Below are positions 6,499-9,927 of a stretch of DNA of 9,927 bases, in pieces. Under the pieces are notes generated by a model. The model made no database searches. It had not been told where the DNA came from and worked only from the letters and a program-made list of their open reading frames with translations. Origin of the DNA: Planctomycetaceae bacterium (lineage in GTDB: Bacteria; Planctomycetota; Planctomycetia; Pirellulales; Pirellulaceae); the NCBI GenBank assembly GCA_012965455.1, contig DTSG01000262.1, positions 1-9,927 on the forward strand. The letters run 5' to 3'. Positions within the stretch are counted from its first letter, which is position 1. Each line of letters begins with the position of its first letter. A program made the position numbers and the translations under genes.

Positions 6499-8105
6499 AC
6501 AACTTTAGTTTGCTGGGCGGAATCGCTGATATCGGCGCGCTAGATTGGTTCGTATGCCTCGGCTATTTACTGTTGGTCGTGTCATTGGGGTTATGGTTTT
6601 CGCACGACCAGTCATCCAACGATGATTTCTTTCTCGGTGGTCGAAATATGCATTGGATGCCAGTGGGTCTGTCGTTGTTCGCGACCACAATGAGTTCGAA
6701 TTCGTTTGTGGGGTTACCGGCCGAGGGAGCTTTCGGGAATTATCATCAATTATTGGCGATTCTATTTATTCCATTTGTGATTATTCCGATTGTGTGCTAT
6801 TGGTTTATTCCATTCTATAAGAGGATGGGGTCCGTGAGCCTGTATGAATACCTGGAGCGTCGTTTTAACCGTAAGGTAAGGCTGTTCGCGAGTGGAGTGT
6901 TCATGTTCTATTCTGCTGGATGGATGGCGACGATGTTGCTCGCGGTTTCGCGCATATTAGAAGTAGTACTGGAAACGGATTCCAGTACTGATGTAATCCT
7001 AATGATTGTTGTGGTGGGTGCATTGGCAACGTTGTACACTGCGGTGGGCGGTGTGAAAGCCGTCATCTGGACGGACACGATTCAGGCCTTCGCTCTGGGT
7101 GGGGGTTTATTTGTGTTGCTCTTCTACATAGTTTCACAAATTGATGGTGGCTGGTCAGGGATGTTTGCCCGCGGTATGGAAGCCGATAAGTTTGAAATGT
7201 TCGCGACGAGCGGCGGTTGGGGCGAACGTAATGTTTACTCGGCGTGTGCTTACGGCTTTGTCATCTATTTGGGAGGGCAAATTGCAACCTATGGTGGGTT
7301 TCAACGATACGTGACGGTCGATACGATTTCCGATGCAAGGCGCAGCCTTTATGTAAAGGGTTTGTTTACATTATTCGCCTGCACGTTGTTTTTTCTTGTA
7401 GGCACGGCGTTGTACGTGTTTTATCAGCAGTCGACAGAGACGTTGGAATTGTTTGATGTAATGGCCGTAGGAAAGGCGAAGGACCAGCTTTTACCTCATT
7501 TTGTTGTGTACTACGCCAAAGGGTTTGGAATGACGGGCCTTCTTTTAGCAGGGCTGTTTGCCGCAGCGATGAGTAGTTTAGATAGTGGCATCAATAGTAT
7601 GACCGCGTCATTCGTAACGGATTGGCGAAACGGTAAAGAGGTTGGTGTTACGGCAAATCGAATTATCACGTTTGTTTTTGGTGTGATTGTGACTACGGCG
7701 GCCGTCATTTTGGTGCATGTGGATTCTCCCGTGTTTGACATTTTGCTAGCCATTGCTGGAGCATCCTTCGGATTGTTGTTATCCGTACTGCTTTTAGGAA
7801 TGTTTTGTTCCCGCGCAAATGTGGTGGGGGTCAGTGCCGGAATGACTGCCGGCGTGGCTGTGTTCTGTTTTATACGACTGTACACTAAGTTTGCTTCGGA
7901 CGATGCTCTTCGGTGGCTTGGCAGTTTTGCAGAGATCAAGAATAACACATGGTGGGACGGTCTCTTCACGACGGTATCGGCACTAGCGGTTGGATTGTGT
8001 GTGAGTTACCTGACGAAGCCGCCGCCTGCTGAGAAGTTGGGTGATCTTTTGTTGCTCGCCGAGCGACGCTCACATCAGAAGCGATGCATGAAGAATATTC
8101 GTTGA
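6495..8105 (+). CDS. Sodium:solute symporter (SSS family)
   Basis: This inner-membrane, sodium-coupled importer has 536 residues, within the usual SSS length, and about 13 hydrophobic segments from roughly residue 17 to 505. Family signatures are intact: DDFFLGGRNMHWMPVGLS with TTMSSNSFVGLPAEGAF after the first segment, the block YTAVGGVKAVIWTDTIQ (181-197), GGFQRYVTVD (267-276), and the eighth-segment motif AAAMSSLDSGINS with Ser360, Ser361 and Ser364, where SSS carriers bind the Na2 sodium ion. The substrate cannot be read from sequence. The divergent sialidase-fold neighbour makes a sugar or sialic-acid-like acid a reasonable guess. ATG 6495 has only a weak CAGG about ten bases upstream and overlaps the stop of the small ORF before it, so coupled translation is possible. 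The next gene starts within or just after its 3' end. Confidence 0.9.
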   Translation: MNNFSLLGGIADIGALDWFVCLGYLLLVVSLGLWFSHDQSSNDDFFLGGRNMHWMPVGLSLFATTMSSNSFVGLPAEGAFGNYHQLLAILFIPFVIIPIVCYWFIPFYKRMGSVSLYEYLERRFNRKVRLFASGVFMFYSAGWMATMLLAVSRILEVVLETDSSTDVILMIVVVGALATLYTAVGGVKAVIWTDTIQAFALGGGLFVLLFYIVSQIDGGWSGMFARGMEADKFEMFATSGGWGERNVYSACAYGFVIYLGGQIATYGGFQRYVTVDTISDARRSLYVKGLFTLFACTLFFLVGTALYVFYQQSTETLELFDVMAVGKAKDQLLPHFVVYYAKGFGMTGLLLAGLFAAAMSSLDSGINSMTASFVTDWRNGKEVGVTANRIITFVFGVIVTTAAVILVHVDSPVFDILLAIAGASFGLLLSVLLLGMFCSRANVVGVSAGMTAGVAVFCFIRLYTKFASDDALRWLGSFAEIKNNTWWDGLFTTVSALAVGLCVSYLTKPPPAEKLGDLLLLAERRSHQKRCMKNIR

Positions 8106-8113
8106 ACGAAAGA

Positions 8114-8749
8114 ATGATACACAAGATGCCTAATGTTCTGGAAGTGTTTACGGATTTCGTATGTCCGTGGTGTTATCTCGCTGAGCAGCAACTGCAAGAG
8201 GCAGTGCGCGATATCGATGTGACGCTGAAATATGTCTATTTTCCGTTGCACCCCGAAACCTCCGCTGAAGGGATGACGCTGGAGAAGTTGTTTGCGGGCC
8301 GCGGCATAGATGTTGCTAGCAGCCAGAAACAACTTGGCACGATGATGCGTGACGCAGGGTTAGATTATGGGCCGCGAACACATACCTATAATAGTAGCCC
8401 CGCTCAGCAATTGGCCAAATACATTGAATTGCTTGATACTGGTGAGGGCGCAGGACAGGGTAAGCAATTCAGAGCGGGTGTGTTTTTGGCGTATTTCGCA
8501 CGTGGGGAGAATATTTCGAAGCCTGAAGTATTGCAAGCAATATGTCAGCAGATTGGCATGGTAGGGTTGGAAATTGAAAAGGCTCTTTCCGACTCGATCG
8601 CAGCTGATGCGGTCGGTGATGACTGGGCGTACTGTCGGAAAATGAATGTTACCGGTGTGCCAGCATTTCGTTTTGGCGAACAATGGGTACACGGATGTCG
8701 AGGTGTTGACGCTCTTGAGGCGTTAATTCGGGTAGAGCGGGCAGAGTAA
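8114..8749 (+). CDS. DsbA-family thioredoxin-fold oxidoreductase (FrnE-like)
   Basis: From ATG 8114 the protein has 211 residues, with no signal peptide, so it is cytoplasmic and unlike true periplasmic DsbA. Near the N-terminus is VFTDFVCPWCY, with the redox pair Cys17-Pro-Trp-Cys20. It continues with PLHPET and an inserted helical domain (about 50-160), then the cis-proline loop VTGVPAF (Pro183). This is the FrnE/2-hydroxychromene-2-carboxylate isomerase-like branch, which handles thiol-disulphide exchange or, in other members, glutathione-dependent isomerisation; the CxxC favours redox. The start is uncertain. ATG 8084 would overlap the symporter by 22 bases, and ATG 8126 is closest to the family N-terminus. 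None has a good ribosome site; 8114 was chosen because it avoids the overlap. It lies eight bases after the symporter stop and 19 before the cytochrome, so it is probably part of one operon. Confidence 0.85.
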   Translation: MIHKMPNVLEVFTDFVCPWCYLAEQQLQEAVRDIDVTLKYVYFPLHPETSAEGMTLEKLFAGRGIDVASSQKQLGTMMRDAGLDYGPRTHTYNSSPAQQLAKYIELLDTGEGAGQGKQFRAGVFLAYFARGENISKPEVLQAICQQIGMVGLEIEKALSDSIAADAVGDDWAYCRKMNVTGVPAFRFGEQWVHGCRGVDALEALIRVERAE

Positions 8750-8768
8750 AATTGTTACGATTTAGAAC

Positions 8769-9665
8769 ATGAGAGATCTTTTCAAATTAAATGGCCGCGG
8801 CGCTGTGAATGTGACTTGGACGTTGCTGCTGTTTGGCAGTGTATTGATTCAGTCGCAGGTAGGTTTGGCCGCGGAATTTGAGCCGAGCAAAGAGTTTCTC
8901 CAATATTGTGGAGCCTGCCATGGGAAAAACGGCGACGGCCAAGGCGAGGCTGGGCGGTATTTGTATCCCAAGCCTCGAGATTTACTTAATGGACAATTTC
9001 GTTTGGCGACCTCTGATAACATGATCGCCTCGACAGATGATATTAAACTGGTTTTGCTAAATGGCGTGCCAAACACTTCGATGCAGAGTTGGAAGCAACT
9101 TAGTGCCGGATTGATCGACCGCTTGGTGGCTGAAGTTCAACAAATGCAAATTCATGGGGCTCGGCAACGGGTGACGTTGGTATTGAAAGAGGATGGATTG
9201 CTTGTTGACAATGATGGCAACTTGAATTCCGAGGGCCAACAGGTGGTTGCGGATTATACGACTCAACAAACAGTACCAGCCCAACGTTGGGTTGCTCCGG
9301 CAACATTGACGAGTAGCCCTAGCGTCTTAGAGGATGGTCGCAAAATATATTTGAAACAGAACTGCCATAAGTGCCACGGTAACGAAGGGGCAGGCAGTTT
9401 TGGTGTGGATCTAGTTGATGATAAAGGATTTCCAACGTTCGCTCGAGATTTGATTCGCGATCCGTACAAGGCTGGAAGCCAATTCGTCGCCGTGGCTCGA
9501 GTTATTCGCTTAGGTATGCCTGGTACGGTGATGCCTAGCAGCGGGGCGTTGAGTGACGCCGAACTCGCAAAACTGACACATTATGTTAAGTCTCTCGCCA
9601 AGTCGCCGCCACGACGATTGGGCAATATTCAACGGTATCATCGCGCCATAGGTTTTCGGCAGTAA
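8769..9665 (+). CDS. Secreted dihaem cytochrome c
   Basis: The 298-residue protein has an N-terminal leader with a hydrophobic core (TWTLLLFGSVLI, about 16-27) and a likely cleavage near Ala34-Ala35. It is therefore a periplasmic electron carrier or a subunit of a redox complex. It contains two class-I-like cytochrome c domains. The first has CGACH (47-51), followed by YPKPRDLLNGQF and a candidate haem ligand Met105. The second has CHKCH (199-203) and GMPGTVMPS (Met250/Met255). Between them (about 120-180) is a linker rich in Val/Gln with no known motif. The PKPRD block is shared with cytochromes that work with molybdopterin or ethylbenzene-dehydrogenase-type enzymes, but no such partner gene is here. 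ATG 8769 has no clear Shine-Dalgarno. It lies 19 bases after the FrnE-like gene, suggesting cotranscription; the partner electron donor is unknown. Confidence 0.88.
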   Translation: MRDLFKLNGRGAVNVTWTLLLFGSVLIQSQVGLAAEFEPSKEFLQYCGACHGKNGDGQGEAGRYLYPKPRDLLNGQFRLATSDNMIASTDDIKLVLLNGVPNTSMQSWKQLSAGLIDRLVAEVQQMQIHGARQRVTLVLKEDGLLVDNDGNLNSEGQQVVADYTTQQTVPAQRWVAPATLTSSPSVLEDGRKIYLKQNCHKCHGNEGAGSFGVDLVDDKGFPTFARDLIRDPYKAGSQFVAVARVIRLGMPGTVMPSSGALSDAELAKLTHYVKSLAKSPPRRLGNIQRYHRAIGFRQ

Positions 9666-9702
9666 ATGGCGACAGTCGAAGATTCAGCATAATCAGAGAC
9701 TG

Positions 9703-9750
9703 TGGGAGTTCGTAGTGAAACTCCCAACTTAATCGGAGCTAATTTGCTCC
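9703..9750 (+). terminator. Two hairpins after the cytochrome gene
   Basis: TGGGAGTT (9703-9710) and AACTCCCA (9719-9726) form a perfect 8-bp stem with an 8-base loop, about 37 bases after the cytochrome stop. A second, weaker stem, GGAGC (9735-9739) with GCTCC (9746-9750), follows. Neither has a run of T directly after it, but the next stretch is A/T-rich. They probably end the symporter-to-cytochrome transcript or stabilise its 3' end. Confidence 0.4.
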
Positions 9751-9788
9751 TATAAATAGCCAAATTAACATTTTATGATTTCGCTATT

Positions 9789-9818
9789 TTGGTTACAATT
9801 TGTGCGAATTTGTATATT
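9789..9818 (+). promoter_or_regulatory. Candidate promoter for the right-edge nuclease gene
   Basis: TTGGTT (9789-9794) and TATATT (9813-9818) lie 18 bases apart in an A/T-rich stretch, about 40 bases before the next start codon. AAATAGC (9754-9760) and GCTATTT (9783-9789) form a further inverted repeat just upstream, possibly an operator. Judged by eye. Confidence 0.3.
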
Positions 9819-9849
9819 TTGTGTTGACGGAGACGCCAATAGTTACAAC

Positions 9850-9855
9850 GGAGGT
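9850..9855 (+). promoter_or_regulatory. Strong Shine-Dalgarno for the right-edge gene
   Basis: GGAGGT is four bases before ATG 9860. It is the best ribosome site in the window apart from the orphan one at 265-273, and it fixes the start of the partial gene. Confidence 0.6.
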
Positions 9856-9859
9856 AACG

Positions 9860-9927
9860 ATGGCTGGTGAAGGATTCACCATATTACATGCTTCAGACTT
9901 TCAACTGGACGTTCCACTGGGTGGATT
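9860..9927 (+). CDS. Start of an SbcD/YhaO-like metallophosphoesterase, truncated by right edge
   Basis: The first 22 codons read MAGEGFTILHASDFQLDVPL and on to GG, then run off the window. The pattern ILHASD.xLD.PLGG matches the first block of calcineurin-type DNA nucleases of the SbcD/Mre11/YhaO group. These degrade DNA ends in a metal-dependent way and usually pair with an ATPase (SbcC or YhaN type) encoded next. The block normally contains D-x-H, both residues binding metal; here it is Asp13-Phe-Gln15, with glutamine in place of the histidine. That may lower activity or reflect a family variant. A strong ribosome site precedes the ATG. Only the first motif is visible, so the family call is tentative. 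Confidence 0.6.
   Translation, partial: MAGEGFTILHASDFQLDVPLGG

Noticed and set aside
7511..7969. 152-codon minus-strand frame inside the symporter
   Set aside because: It is antisense to conserved SSS membrane segments and has no recognisable domain.

Overview
The window looks like a chromosomal segment of a free-living bacterium of the Planctomycetota (Pirellulales-like). This rests on gene content, not on a marker gene. It carries a transglutaminase-like family with a 'NHSWVEVW...WHFTGACEP' core, secreted esterases, a sialidase-fold propeller paired with a sodium:solute symporter, Tat-type signal sequences and a YhaO/SbcD-like phosphoesterase. Base composition is near balanced and similar throughout. 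No rRNA, tRNA, CRISPR array, transposase or integrase was seen, so nothing marks the window as a mobile island.

Layout. Bases 1-144 (minus) hold the first 48 codons of a gene running off the left edge, with a twin-arginine signal. A 184-base divergent gap follows. Then comes a two-gene secreted pair (plus): a transglutaminase-like protein (329-1495) and an alpha/beta-hydrolase esterase (1513-2649). A PPK2-type polyphosphate kinase (2691-3494, minus) converges on the esterase and diverges from an AlkA-like DNA glycosylase (3583-4209, plus). After 100 bases, with a plausible promoter, comes a DnaQ-type 3'-5' exonuclease fused to a WYL-like domain (4310-5134, plus). It converges, across a hairpin, on a secreted sialidase-fold beta-propeller (5179-6246, minus).

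Divergent from the propeller is a probable operon: a possible 49-codon small gene (6349-6498), a sodium:solute symporter (6495-8105), a DsbA/FrnE-type thioredoxin-fold protein (8114-8749) and a secreted dihaem cytochrome c (8769-9665). After a gap with hairpins and a candidate promoter, a calcineurin-type nuclease of the SbcD/YhaO kind starts at 9860 and runs off the right edge.

Functional reading. Three themes appear. The first is secreted or periplasmic hydrolysis and uptake (transglutaminase-like, esterase, propeller, symporter). The second is DNA repair (AlkA-like glycosylase, exonuclease-WYL fusion, SbcD-like start). The third is redox and energy (PPK2, FrnE-like protein, dihaem cytochrome). 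The least ordinary items are the exonuclease-WYL fusion beside a glycosylase, the coupled small ORF before the symporter, and the DxQ in place of DxH in the right-edge nuclease. I see no clearly new multi-gene system; most of the window is ordinary accessory or housekeeping content.
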